Positions 1 to 14,328 of a stretch of 64,000 bases of DNA are shown here, piece by piece (positions within the stretch are counted from its first letter, which is position 1; every line of letters begins with the position of its first letter). The notes beneath the pieces were generated by a model. It had not been told where the DNA came from and did not search any database. It was given only the letters and a program-made list of their open reading frames with translations. The stretch comes from Xanthomonas cissicola (lineage in GTDB: Bacteria; Pseudomonadota; Gammaproteobacteria; Xanthomonadales; Xanthomonadaceae). The DNA lies in contig NZ_VZPL01000022.1 of NCBI RefSeq assembly GCF_008801575.1, positions 1-64,000 of the forward strand, read 5' to 3'. The position numbers and the translations under genes are program-made.

Positions 1-214
1 AACGGTTCATGCGTGTGTAGACCGTATGCCAGTTGCCAAAGCGCTTGGGTAGGCCGCGCCATTTGCAGCCATGCTCGGCAACGTAAAGGATGGCGTTGAC
101 CACTTGCAGGTTGGTCATGCTGACATTGCCGCGCTGCGCCGGCAGGCAGTGTTCGATCAGAGAAAATTGTGCTGGCGTGATCTCCATGCCCAATAGTTTA
201 ATCGCTCGGGCCAT
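1..214 (-). CDS. IS5-like transposase, N-terminal part (cut by window edge)
   Basis: Reading leftward from an ATG at 214, the frame stays open to the window edge and gives about 71 residues starting MARAIKLLGMEITPAQF. The stretch around VVNAILYVAEHGCKWRGLP is typical of the N-terminal DUF4096-type domain of IS5-family transposases common in Xanthomonas. The DDE catalytic core would lie beyond the left edge, so neither completeness nor activity can be judged. The identification is from remembered family resemblance; the exact IS name is not assigned. Confidence 0.8.
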   Translation of the reverse strand, partial: MARAIKLLGMEITPAQFSLIEHCLPAQRGNVSMTNLQVVNAILYVAEHGCKWRGLPKRFGNWHTVYTRMNR

Positions 215-230
215 TAGTGTTAACAGGCCC
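1..230 (-). mobile_element. IS5-like insertion sequence, one end
   Basis: The transposase start lies only about 16 bases from where IS-like sequence stops. The stretch CATTAGTGTTAACAGGCCC at 212-230 is the likely terminal inverted repeat. It abuts CTAG at 230-233, the kind of target site IS5-group elements use and duplicate. The other end is outside the window, so the boundary and the target duplication are inferred. Confidence 0.6.
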
Positions 231-332
231 TAGCGGCGATGTCTGTTTCTGAAAGGCTGTGGCGCAGCATCTTCATGCCATCCCGACAACGCCACCTTCA
301 CGCTTGCGGCATTCTTGCCCTGGAGATTCCCG

Positions 333-677
333 ATGATCCGTATCCTCGCCCCACTCGCTGCCGCTGCGTTGTTGTCGGCCTGTGCCTCCAACCAGGTCGC
401 GCAGATACAGCCCATCGACGGCGCCATCTCCGGCCAGTGCCATAGCGACAAGGTGCGTGGTGCGGTAGGTCTGGCGGCAGCCGCGCAGACAATCGAACGT
501 GCGCGCGTGGATAGCGACAGCCAGACGGTCATCGTCCGTCGCGGCGAGCGCGCAACCGGTGGCACCACCGCCAGCGGCCTGGCCGATCCGGCCCAGGGCG
601 CCAGCGAAAGCGGCGGCGATCAGCTCACCATCGAAACCGGCCCGAACAACAGCATCACGGCGATCTATTGCGGTTGA
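333..677 (+). CDS. I78-like peptidase inhibitor lipoprotein
   Basis: A 114-residue protein with a lipoprotein signal peptide: hydrophobic segment 4-16 and a lipobox ending LLSACAS. The mature part resembles the peptidase inhibitor I78 family, with a C-terminal strand pattern ending ITAIYCG after a D.LTIETG segment, as in the family's drLNvetD..g.I..v.CG end. A Cys early in the mature region (QCHSD) could pair with the C-terminal Cys. The start at 333 is chosen because TGGAG at 321-325 is correctly spaced. I78 proteins inhibit serine proteases in the periplasm or outside the cell. The match is weaker than for the gene at 2217. Confidence 0.65.
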   Translation: MIRILAPLAAAALLSACASNQVAQIQPIDGAISGQCHSDKVRGAVGLAAAAQTIERARVDSDSQTVIVRRGERATGGTTASGLADPAQGASESGGDQLTIETGPNNSITAIYCG

Positions 678-883
678 TTGTTGCGACTCGGGATTCGGGA
701 AAGCATTGCGGATTTCCGGCTCACGGGTCTGCCGTTGCATTGACTGACAACGATATCGAGCGATCGCCGGCGGGCGTGGACCGCCGGCAGCGCGGCGTGC
801 GCAGTACATCGCACCGAGCAGCGGCAGCGCTCATCTGCTGGCAAGCGCAGTGGTCGTTGACGGCAATTCTACGGATTCCGCTT

Positions 884-2070
884 CTATGCGGACTTCCGCT
901 TCGACGCCGGCTTTGCCTGTGCCTTGAGCTTGCTACGCGAAGCGCTCAAGAACCTCAGCGTGGCCGCTTCCCACTGGCGCTCGCCACGCACACCGGTGGC
1001 CATGGCCTGCAGCTGGCCCGCACGCCAGCCTTCGAAGACGCATGGGTCGATGTAGGCCTTGCGACACACCGAGGGCGTGTTGCCCAAGGCATCGGCTACC
1101 TCACGGATGACATCGTTCTGCACCTGCGTCAACGCGCGTTCGCTGCTACGCTCGGGCAATGGCAGGCGTGCCAGCCGCTGCAATGCAGCCAAGGTGCCGC
1201 CCCAGGTGCGGAAATCCTTGGCGGTGAAGTCTTGGCCCATCGCCTCGCGTAGATAGTCGTTGACCTCACCCGAATCCACCGGCTGCAACTGGCCATCGTC
1301 GTCGCGGTACTGGAACAGCGATTGCCCCGGCAGCTGCTGGCATTGCCGGATCAGTTTGACCAGCTGCTTGTCGTCCACTTCGATATCGTGGTCCTGGCCG
1401 CTCTTGCCGCGGAACTTCAGCCGCGCGCGTCCGCCTTTCAGAATTCCATGTGCCGGTTGCGCAGTGTGGTCAGTCCGTACGAGCGATTGCTGCGCGCGTA
1501 TTCGGCATTGCCGACGCGCACCAGGGTGTCGGCCAGCAACGCCACCACGATCGCCAGCACCTTTTCGCGTGGAAATCCCGGCAGCAGCAGATCGCGACGC
1601 AACCGCCGCCGCAGTTTGGGCAGCGCGGTACCGAAGGCGATCACGCGTTCGAACTTGCCTTCGCCACGCACCTGCGCCCAGTCGGCGTGATAGCGGTATT
1701 GCTTGCGCCGCCGCGCATCGCGCCCGGTGGCCTGCAGATGGCCATTGGGCTTGGCGCAGATCCACACTTCGGTATAGGCCGGCGGAATCGCCAGCGAACG
1801 GATGCGCTGCAAGGTCTCGGCATCGGCAATGCGTTGCCCGTCGGCATCGCGGTAACTGAAGCTCTTGCCGGCCTTGCGGCGGCTGATGCCGGGCTGTTGA
1901 TCGTTGACATAGGTCAGCCCGGCCGCACGCGCGGTCGCCTTGGCCTGCGCCACCGCTGCCGCGCTTGCCACGGCGGCTGTGGCGACAGCCGCGCCGGTGG
2001 CGACCGCCGCGAGCTTGCCGGCAGTACTGGCGGCCACTGTGGCATTGCGAAGAACACGTTTTGCTTTCAT
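884..2070 (-). pseudogene. DNA topoisomerase IB (poxvirus type), frameshifted
   Basis: The N-terminal two thirds read in one frame down to a TGA at 1438-1440, ending YGLTTLRNRHMEF. The remainder continues in another frame with KGGRARLKFRGKSG. Together they give one type IB topoisomerase: the N-terminal DNA-binding domain, then the catalytic RNRSYGLTTLR arginine, the FRGKSG lysine, KDFRTWGGT arginine and the nucleophilic Tyr in CRKAYIDP. Such enzymes relax supercoils through a 3'-phosphotyrosine link. The break falls between the first two catalytic residues, so neither half can be active alone. It fits a two-base insertion or one-base loss near 1438-1446. An Ala/Val-rich stretch of about 40 residues precedes the domain; the start at 2070 is uncertain. 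Confidence 0.85.
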
Positions 2071-2216
2071 TGCGCACAGGTCGAAGGACTGGCCGCGATT
2101 GTTGGGTGCAGCAAGACTAGGCTGCGTCAACGCAGCGACAACGCCGTGTGCGCAAGCCATGCCCGTCGCGTGACTTTGTGCTTATGCTTGCGCGTCCCCC
2201 TTTGCTGGAGTCATCG

Positions 2217-2597
2217 ATGCGCGCTGTCCTGCCTATTGCCCGCCTGGCTTGCACCCTGGTTGTGCTGACTGCATTGACTGCCTGCAACAAACCGCAACCC
2301 GATGAGCAGGAAGCCGTCACCGCCAAGGCCCAGCACGCGGCCGAACAAGCCTCTGCGCCCGCACCGGATGCAGCGCCGGAAGCGCCGCCGATCGGCAGCT
2401 GCGATGCCACCCAGGTGCAATCGCTGGTGGGCCAGCCGTTGACCGATGCGGTGGGCGAACAGGCACGCAGCGACGCCGGCGCCAAGTCGGTGCGTGTACT
2501 CAAGCCCGGCCAGATGACCACCATGGAATTCAATGGCGAACGGCTCAATCTGGAAGTGGACGCCAAGAACGTGATCAGCTCGGTGCGCTGCGGCTGA
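2217..2597 (+). CDS. I78 family peptidase inhibitor, lipoprotein
   Basis: A 126-residue protein with a lipoprotein signal (LTALTACNK, lipid-modified Cys about residue 22), an Ala/Pro/Glu-rich linker and an I78 domain of about 65 residues. The domain shows the family signature: GSCDATQVQSLVGQ, A..A...SG.K.VRVLKPGQMTTMEFNGERLNLEVD, then a terminal I..VRCG. The two Cys should form a disulphide. I78 inhibitors act on serine proteases such as subtilisins. GGAG at 2207-2210 fixes the ATG at 2217. A paralogue-like gene lies at 333-677. Confidence 0.85.
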   Translation: MRAVLPIARLACTLVVLTALTACNKPQPDEQEAVTAKAQHAAEQASAPAPDAAPEAPPIGSCDATQVQSLVGQPLTDAVGEQARSDAGAKSVRVLKPGQMTTMEFNGERLNLEVDAKNVISSVRCG

Positions 2598-2604
2598 GAC
2601 GGCG

Positions 2605-2632
2605 TTGGCGCCTGTCGCAAGACCGGCGCCAA
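2605..2632 (+). terminator. Hairpin after the I78 gene
   Basis: An 8-bp perfect stem (TTGGCGCC / GGCGCCAA) with a 12-base loop lies 8 bases after the stop of the I78 gene. The following sequence is only weakly T-rich (CCTTCT), so it may be a weak intrinsic terminator or an mRNA-stabilising hairpin. Confidence 0.45.
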
Positions 2633-2799
2633 GCCTTCTGGCACAAGGGATTGCAGTGTTTCTCGTTGCAGCTGTAACGGTGTATTGCGGCACCGCATCA
2701 ACTGTGGTCTAGTCGATCATCCGGTGACCTCTTCGAACGCTCCACGGATCGAGCGCTGCAACGTCGTCGCCGCTCTCCTAAGATCGCAAAGAGGCAGAC

Positions 2800-7272
<4,473 letters not shown>

Positions 7273-7278
7273 GTCTTG

Positions 7279-8885
<1,607 letters not shown>

Positions 8886-8905
8886 CCGTCGTGGGTGCAC
8901 AAGAT

Positions 8906-9322
8906 ATGAGATTGCAGGTACCAGATCAGGCCGTAGCGCTCATTTCCGCTCTGACTTCCTTGCAATCGTCGCCAGACTCGATCTGGCTAATCGGATCTCG
9001 CGCTAACGATCGTGCAACTCACCAATCGGATACGGATCTGATTGTATTCGGCTCAGAAGCATTTATTCGCGCTGCAATAGCGCAAATAGCACAGCCGCAG
9101 GATGTGGATTGTTTGGTCGTATTCAACGGCGATGACTATCGAGACCCCTGGCAAGAAAAAAGCGGATCACTTAGCAAACTCGAGTGGCGACAGATTGATG
9201 CCGACTCGGCACGGTACATCGGCACCAAGTGGATGCCGGACGGCGAGTCCTCGCGAGAGTTTGGTGCTCTTATGGGAGACCTCGTTGATCGTGAAGAACT
9301 CGCCATTAGGCTTTGGCCGTAA
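8906..9322 (+). CDS. Nucleotidyltransferase-domain protein
   Basis: A protein of 138 residues with the polymerase-beta-like nucleotidyltransferase motif IGSRANDRATHQSDTDLIVFG near its N-terminus: the GSR..n.....SDtDL signature, whose two Asp bind metal. After a middle segment (DVDCLVVFNGDDY) there is a C-terminal part with no known signature. Such small domains occur in MNT-type toxin-antitoxin pairs and antibiotic adenylyltransferases, but no HEPN partner gene is next to it. The DNA is visibly less GC-rich than its neighbours, which suggests transfer. A GTG at 8891 is an alternative start. Confidence 0.7.
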   Translation: MRLQVPDQAVALISALTSLQSSPDSIWLIGSRANDRATHQSDTDLIVFGSEAFIRAAIAQIAQPQDVDCLVVFNGDDYRDPWQEKSGSLSKLEWRQIDADSARYIGTKWMPDGESSREFGALMGDLVDREELAIRLWP

Positions 9323-9357
9323 GCGCATCAAGCTGCGCTGGTAACAAACTGCCGCGC

Positions 9358-9394
9358 GCCACCGCCTGCGTCTAACAACAACGCAAGCGGTGGC
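9358..9394. terminator. Hairpin between convergent genes
   Basis: An interrupted stem, GCCACCGC with an inner GCGT/ACGC pairing back to GCGGTGGC, lies between the stops of two convergent genes. Only short T and A runs flank it. It is a candidate bidirectional terminator. Confidence 0.5.
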
Positions 9395-9420
9395 ATTTCA
9401 TACATTTGATGCAATCTTGA

Positions 9421-10479
9421 TCAAGCCGCCTTATCCAAGGTCGCCATATCGATCACGAAGCGGTACTTCACGTCGCTCTTGAGCATGCGCTCGTAGGCCT
9501 CGTTGATCTGGTCGGCGCGGATCGTTTCGATGTCCGAGACAATGTTGTGCTTGGCGCAGAAATCCAGCATTTCCTGGGTCTGGCGGATGCCGCCGATCAG
9601 CGAGCCGGCCAGCGTGCGGCGCTTCATCACCAGGTTGAACACCGCCGGCGACGGGTGCGACTGCTCGGGCACGCCGACCAGCACCATGGCGCCATCGCGC
9701 TTGAGCGCGTTGAGGAACGGGTCCAGGTTGTGCGGCGCGGCCACGGTGTTGAGGATGAAATCCAGGGTGTTGTACTGCGCGGCCATCTGCGCTTCGTCCT
9801 TGGAAATCACCACTTCGCTGGCGCCCAGGCGCAGCGCATCGGCGCGCTTGCTTTCGGAGGTAGTGAACAGCACCACGGTAGCGCCCATCGCCTTGGCGAT
9901 CTTCACCGCCATATGGCCCAGGCCGCCCAGGCCGACCACGCCCACCTTCTGGCCCGGACCTACCTTCCAGTGCGCCAGCGGCGAATAGGTGGTGATGCCG
10001 GCGCACAGCAGCGGCGCCACCGCGGCCAGGTTGTCGCTGTGGGTGATGCGCAGCACGTACTTCTGGTCGACCACGATATGGTCGGAATAGCCGCCGTAGG
10101 TGTTCTCGCCGCCGCCGAACATCGGCCCGTTGTAGGTGCCGGTGAAGCCGGCTTCGCAATACTGTTCTTCGCCTTCCTGGCAGGAGGCGCAACTGCGGCA
10201 GCTGTCGACCATGCAGCCAACACCGGCCAGGTCGCCGACCTTGAAGCCGGTGACCGCATTGCCCACCGCCGTGACGCGGCCGACGATCTCGTGGCCGGGC
10301 ACCGAGGGGTACAGCGTGTTGTGCCATTCGTTGCGTGCGGTATGCAGGTCCGAGTGACACACGCCGCAGTAGGCGATGTCGATCTGCACGTCGTTGGGGC
10401 CGGGCGCACGGCGTTCGAACACGAATGGGGCAAGTGGTTGATCGGCGGCCTGGGCAGCGTAGGCGTGGGCTGTGCTCAT
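9421..10479 (-). CDS. NAD(P)-dependent zinc alcohol dehydrogenase (YahK/CAD-like)
   Basis: A medium-chain dehydrogenase of 352 residues. It has the catalytic zinc site (YCGVCHSDLH and the GHEIVGRV motif), the structural zinc loop (four Cys in DSCRSCASCQEGEEQYC) and the Rossmann signature VGLGGLGHMAVK. The family (cinnamyl alcohol dehydrogenase/YahK) reduces aldehydes with NADPH in the cytoplasm. The start MSTAHAYAAQ at 10479 is supported by GGAG seven bases upstream; longer reading has no such site. It is transcribed alone. The substrate cannot be deduced. Confidence 0.93.
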   Translation of the reverse strand: MSTAHAYAAQAADQPLAPFVFERRAPGPNDVQIDIAYCGVCHSDLHTARNEWHNTLYPSVPGHEIVGRVTAVGNAVTGFKVGDLAGVGCMVDSCRSCASCQEGEEQYCEAGFTGTYNGPMFGGGENTYGGYSDHIVVDQKYVLRITHSDNLAAVAPLLCAGITTYSPLAHWKVGPGQKVGVVGLGGLGHMAVKIAKAMGATVVLFTTSESKRADALRLGASEVVISKDEAQMAAQYNTLDFILNTVAAPHNLDPFLNALKRDGAMVLVGVPEQSHPSPAVFNLVMKRRTLAGSLIGGIRQTQEMLDFCAKHNIVSDIETIRADQINEAYERMLKSDVKYRFVIDMATLDKAA

Positions 10480-10786
10480 GGGAAAACTCCGGGGTGTTGC
10501 GTCGTCGGCAAGCTGCGCCAACAACGGAAAAGAAGGATCGCTAGCTTAAAACGCGCAGATGTCGCACTCCTGCGACAGTGCGTCTTACCTGGTCTCTTGC
10601 GAACGCGAGCGCAGCGGCATTATGCGCCTTGCGCGTGTTCGCAGGCGGTCAAATCCAGACCTTGCGCGTGAATGGCGCGCTAACGTGCGAGCTCATAGGC
10701 TCACGCAGCAGCAGATGGCGCTGCACCATCTGCGCTGGCCGTGCCCTCCCCCGCGGCTGCCCACGTCGATGCCGAAGGAGACTTCC

Positions 10787-11860
10787 ATGTTCCGCACTCC
10801 CCCGCACTTTCCCCGCTTGCGCATCGCCGCGCTCGCGTTGACCTTGCTCGCCGCCGGTCCGTTGGTCCAGGCCAAGGAGCCGCCCGGCCCCAGGAGGGAA
10901 ACCGCCGGCCTGAAGTATGTTGGCGTCAATCTGTCCGGTGCCGAGTTCAACTCGCGCAAGAAACCCGGCACCTTGTTCAAGGACTACACCTATCCTGCCG
11001 CCTCGGACTTCAGCTATTTCGCCGGCAAGGGCATGAATACGATCCGATTGCCGTTCCTGTGGGAACGCGTGCAGCCCGAGCTCAATGGCCCGCTGGACCA
11101 GGCCCAATTGGGGCTGATCAAGAAGTCGCTCGAGGCAGCCAAGGCCAACAAGCAATACCTGATCCTGGATCTGCACAACTACGTCACGTACAGCGGCAAG
11201 CGCATCGGCACCAGCGACGTGCCGGCCGGCGCGTTGGCCGATCTGTGGCGCCGGCTGGCGCTGGAGTTCAAGGACGACAAGGCGGTGATCTTCGGGCTGA
11301 TGAACGAGCCCAATGGCATTTCCGCGCCCGACTGGGCCAATGCCGCGCAGGGGACGATCACTGCGATCCGCAAGACCGGCGCGAAGAATCTGATTCTGGT
11401 GCCGGGCACCGCCTACACCGGCGCACACAGCTGGCGTAGCACCAGCTACGGCGTCTCCAACGCAAAGGCGCTGGAAATCCTCAAGGACCCGGGTAACAAC
11501 CTTGCCTTCGAAGCGCATCAATACCTGGATAAGGACTACAGCGGCACCAAGCCGGTATGCACCAGCGATTCGGTAGGCCAAGAAAAGCTGCAGGGCTTCA
11601 CCTCGTGGCTGCGCGAGAACAAGCAGAAGGGCTTCCTGGGCGAATTCGCCACGGCCAACAATCCGGTCTGCGACAAGGCGCTGGAAGGCATGCTGACCTA
11701 CATGGAAAAGAACAGCGACGTGTGGCTGGGCTGGACCTGGTGGGCGGCGGGCGCGTGGTGGAAGCCGGACTATCCCTTCACCGTGCAACCGGGCAAGGAC
11801 GGCAGCGACAAGCCGCAGATGGCGATCCTGAGCAAATACGCACGCCGCGCCGGCAAGTAA
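10787..11860 (+). CDS. GH5 endoglucanase, first of three
   Basis: A secreted 357-residue protein: signal peptide of about 29 residues (cleavage near LVQA-KE), then a single GH5 catalytic domain. The acid/base Glu is in FGLMNEPN and the nucleophile Glu in FLGEFATANN; other GH5 marks are GMNTIRLPFLWER, LDLHNY and the aromatic WLGWTWWAAGAWW. The family hydrolyses beta-1,4-glucans such as cellulose by a retaining mechanism. There is no carbohydrate-binding module. AAGGAG at 10775-10780 fixes the start. It is the most diverged of the three tandem copies. In other xanthomonads these cellulase genes lie at the same distance from gyrB. Confidence 0.93.
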   Translation: MFRTPPHFPRLRIAALALTLLAAGPLVQAKEPPGPRRETAGLKYVGVNLSGAEFNSRKKPGTLFKDYTYPAASDFSYFAGKGMNTIRLPFLWERVQPELNGPLDQAQLGLIKKSLEAAKANKQYLILDLHNYVTYSGKRIGTSDVPAGALADLWRRLALEFKDDKAVIFGLMNEPNGISAPDWANAAQGTITAIRKTGAKNLILVPGTAYTGAHSWRSTSYGVSNAKALEILKDPGNNLAFEAHQYLDKDYSGTKPVCTSDSVGQEKLQGFTSWLRENKQKGFLGEFATANNPVCDKALEGMLTYMEKNSDVWLGWTWWAAGAWWKPDYPFTVQPGKDGSDKPQMAILSKYARRAGK

Positions 11861-11876
11861 GCAGCGGCGCAGGCAG

Positions 11877-11912
11877 AAGGTGGTCGCAACCAGTGTTGCG
11901 GCCACCTTTTTT
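11877..11912 (+). terminator. Intrinsic terminator after the first GH5 gene
   Basis: A 14-bp stem (AAGGTGGTCGCAAC pairing with GTTGCGGCCACCTT, one G-T position) and a CAGT loop are followed by a run of six T. It lies 17 bases after the stop. Confidence 0.9.
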
Positions 11913-12639
11913 ATGTCCATTGCGGTGCACCGCGTTGGAGGACAGGCTGCTTCGGAGAAGAGCAGACCGCCGCTAGCTCGCCGTGGGCGGCGCAGAAGGC
12001 AGAAGCAATCCCGCGCCAGCTCAAACGTTTCCGATTGCCGATGTGCGCTCTTCGATGGCGTGCGACAGCCCGGCATCGAGCGCTTGCCATGTCTTCCCTG
12101 CACTTGTGCAAGCTGCGGTGCACAGCGGCCGTCTCGACGACGCGCTGACGTAACGCGCTCGCACCAGTGCGTGGGCGACGCGCAAGCGATCTCATCCGTT
12201 ATCGCGCCACCGCGATTGCGCGCGCCACCTGCGCTCTGTCTGCCGCTGTGGCTGGCACTGCCCGACGACAGCATTGCCAATCAGGCAGCCCATCGCGATG
12301 AACAGAGAAGCGCTGCAGTGCAGAGGCATTGCACGCAACGCAGCTGCATTCGCCTGCGATGCGCAGCACGCCATCGCGCAGGTCATGGTGCGTGCCACCG
12401 GTTTGAAGCGTGCGCAAACGGTGCGGTGCGCTCGGGCCATGCGAGCGCGCTCTAACACAAGAACTGCGTGTCACTGCACAGCTTGGCCGATTGATCCCTC
12501 TCAACCGTAGTTTGTGCGGGCGTATACGCCTAGTCTGGTGATGGACGCGTTGCTGTCGTACATCGAACGAGCTCATACCCGTCTCGGCACGTCGTCCTTG
12601 CACACGTCTCTCGCACGCAGAAGTCCCAGGAGTTCCCCC
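11913..12639. other. Intergenic region, no gene seen
   Basis: About 730 bases between the first and second GH5 genes. No reading frame here has a credible ribosome-binding site or family resemblance. The sequence is rich in GCGC tetramers. It presumably holds the promoter of the second GH5 gene, but I could not assign -35/-10 boxes or a Clp or HrpX site. Confidence 0.5.
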
Positions 12640-13692
12640 ATGAAATCCCTCACCACGCGTACGCGCCGGCTGCGTTGCCGCGCGCTGTCTTTCCTATTGC
12701 TGGCCGCCATGCCCCTCGCGCAGGCGCAAAGCGCCACCGGCCTGAAGTATGCAGGCGTCAATCTTTCCGGCGCCGAGATCAAATCCTCGCAAAAGCCCGG
12801 CGTGCTCAACATCGACTACCGTTATCCGGCGGCCGATGAATACGCCTACTTCGCCGGCAAGCACATGAACACCGTGCGCCTGCCGATCCTGTGGGAACGT
12901 CTGCAGCCAAGGGCGGGGGGCGAGCTGGACCCGGCCCAGCTGGCGTTGATCCGGCAGGCGGTCGCCAACGCCAAGGCGGCCAAAATGTACGTGATCGTGG
13001 ATGTGCACAACTACGCCAAGTATTACGGCCACACCATCGGCAGCACGAAAGTGCCGATCAGCACCTTCAACGATCTATGGCGACGGCTGGCGATCGCCTT
13101 CAAGAGCGACAACGCCGTGATCTTCGGGCTGATGAATGAGCCTTACGACATCGATCCGCAAGCGTGGGCGACGGCCGCGCAGGCGTCCATCGACACCATT
13201 CGTAAAACCGGCGCCACCAATCTGATTCTGGTACCCGGTGCGTTGTGGACAGGCGCGCATAGCTGGTACTCCACGGTGGCCGGGCAATCCAATGCAGTGG
13301 CGATGGCATCCATTCGCGACCCGCTCAATCGTTATGCCATCGAAGCGCATCAATATTTGGATGCCGATTCCAGCGGCACCAGCGGCGGTTGCGTCAGCGC
13401 CACGGTCGGGGTCGAACGGCTGCGCAGCTTCACCGAGTGGCTGCGTCTGAACAAGAAACGCGGGTTTCTCGCCGAATTCGGCACCGGCAATACGGTCACC
13501 TGCAATCTCGCGCTCAACGGCATGTTGGGCTACATGGAATCCAACAGCGATGTGTGGATGGGCTGGTCCTGGTGGGCGGCAGGCGCATGGTGGAGTGGGG
13601 CGTATCCGTTCAACGTGCAACCGGATGCGCAAGGGCGCGACAAGCCGCAGATGTCGATATTGAGCCCACGTGCGCGCCGGATTACCGATTAA
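12640..13692 (+). CDS. GH5 endoglucanase, second of three
   Basis: A secreted protein of 350 residues. The N-terminus is Arg-rich, then a hydrophobic stretch ending PLAQAQS (signal peptide), then one GH5 domain. The catalytic Glu residues are in FGLMNEPYD and FLAEFGTGN. It shares long blocks with its neighbours, such as KYAGVNLSGAE, LWRRLAIAFKSDNAVIF and LVPGALWTGAHSWYST, and is closest to the third copy. It lacks a cellulose-binding domain. AGGAG at 12628-12632 fixes the ATG. It is likely exported by Sec and, as other Xanthomonas cell-wall enzymes are, possibly by the type II system. Confidence 0.93.
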   Translation: MKSLTTRTRRLRCRALSFLLLAAMPLAQAQSATGLKYAGVNLSGAEIKSSQKPGVLNIDYRYPAADEYAYFAGKHMNTVRLPILWERLQPRAGGELDPAQLALIRQAVANAKAAKMYVIVDVHNYAKYYGHTIGSTKVPISTFNDLWRRLAIAFKSDNAVIFGLMNEPYDIDPQAWATAAQASIDTIRKTGATNLILVPGALWTGAHSWYSTVAGQSNAVAMASIRDPLNRYAIEAHQYLDADSSGTSGGCVSATVGVERLRSFTEWLRLNKKRGFLAEFGTGNTVTCNLALNGMLGYMESNSDVWMGWSWWAAGAWWSGAYPFNVQPDAQGRDKPQMSILSPRARRITD

Positions 13693-14328
13693 GCACGACC
13701 AACACGCCTAGCGAGCAGTCGTCAGGTGGACGTGGATGGCGCAGAAACCACAACGTCCACGTGGTCCATGCTACGCGCCTGCCGCGCCAGCCTGATGGCT
13801 GCACGCCGGTGTTTCAGCTGTTGTTCCGCAACGACCGCGCTAGTCAAGGCGAGTGCGGGCGCGGCCAAGCAATCGTCACCACATCACTCTTCTATCCGGT
13901 CGTGAGCGCGCGCTTTCTACTGGGCTGAGCATTCCGCTATTGGGCCGCCTTTTCCTCGTACTTTCAGGGGAAAGATCGATGCAGCCTATGCACGCTCCCT
14001 GGGTGGCGCTCTAAATGCGGCATAGCGTCATAGACATGACGTCATGCCACTGACGGCAGACGCTTCCATACGACGCAAAATCGACAGCGCGGACACACGC
14101 ACGCCGCAGTTGCGCGAACACTTCGCGATATCGCGCGCTTTTTTGCGGCCTATCAATCTCGAAAATGCGCCTTGCAGAGTGTGACTGCGATGCAGTTCGC
14201 ATATTGGCGTTCCATTGGCCACACCCGGCAATTGGGCACGGCTGATGCATTGATTCAGACCGATGCAGCGCATCGCGCGCAACGCGCATGCACTTCGCTG
14301 CATCTCCCCCCGTCTGAGGAGTTGTGTC
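13693..14328. other. Intergenic region, no gene seen
   Basis: About 636 bases between the second and third GH5 genes. It has an inverted repeat (GTGGACGT near 13727 and ACGTCCAC near 13752) that could act in termination of the upstream gene, and otherwise nothing recognisable as coding. An imperfect plant-inducible-promoter-like box at 14122-14146 was considered and not accepted. Confidence 0.45.

Noticed and set aside
14122-14146. PIP-box-like TTCGC-N15-TTTGC upstream of the third GH5 gene
   Set aside because: It has one mismatch, no -10 element at the required 30-32 bases, and lies about 180 bases from the start. Chance occurrence is likely.
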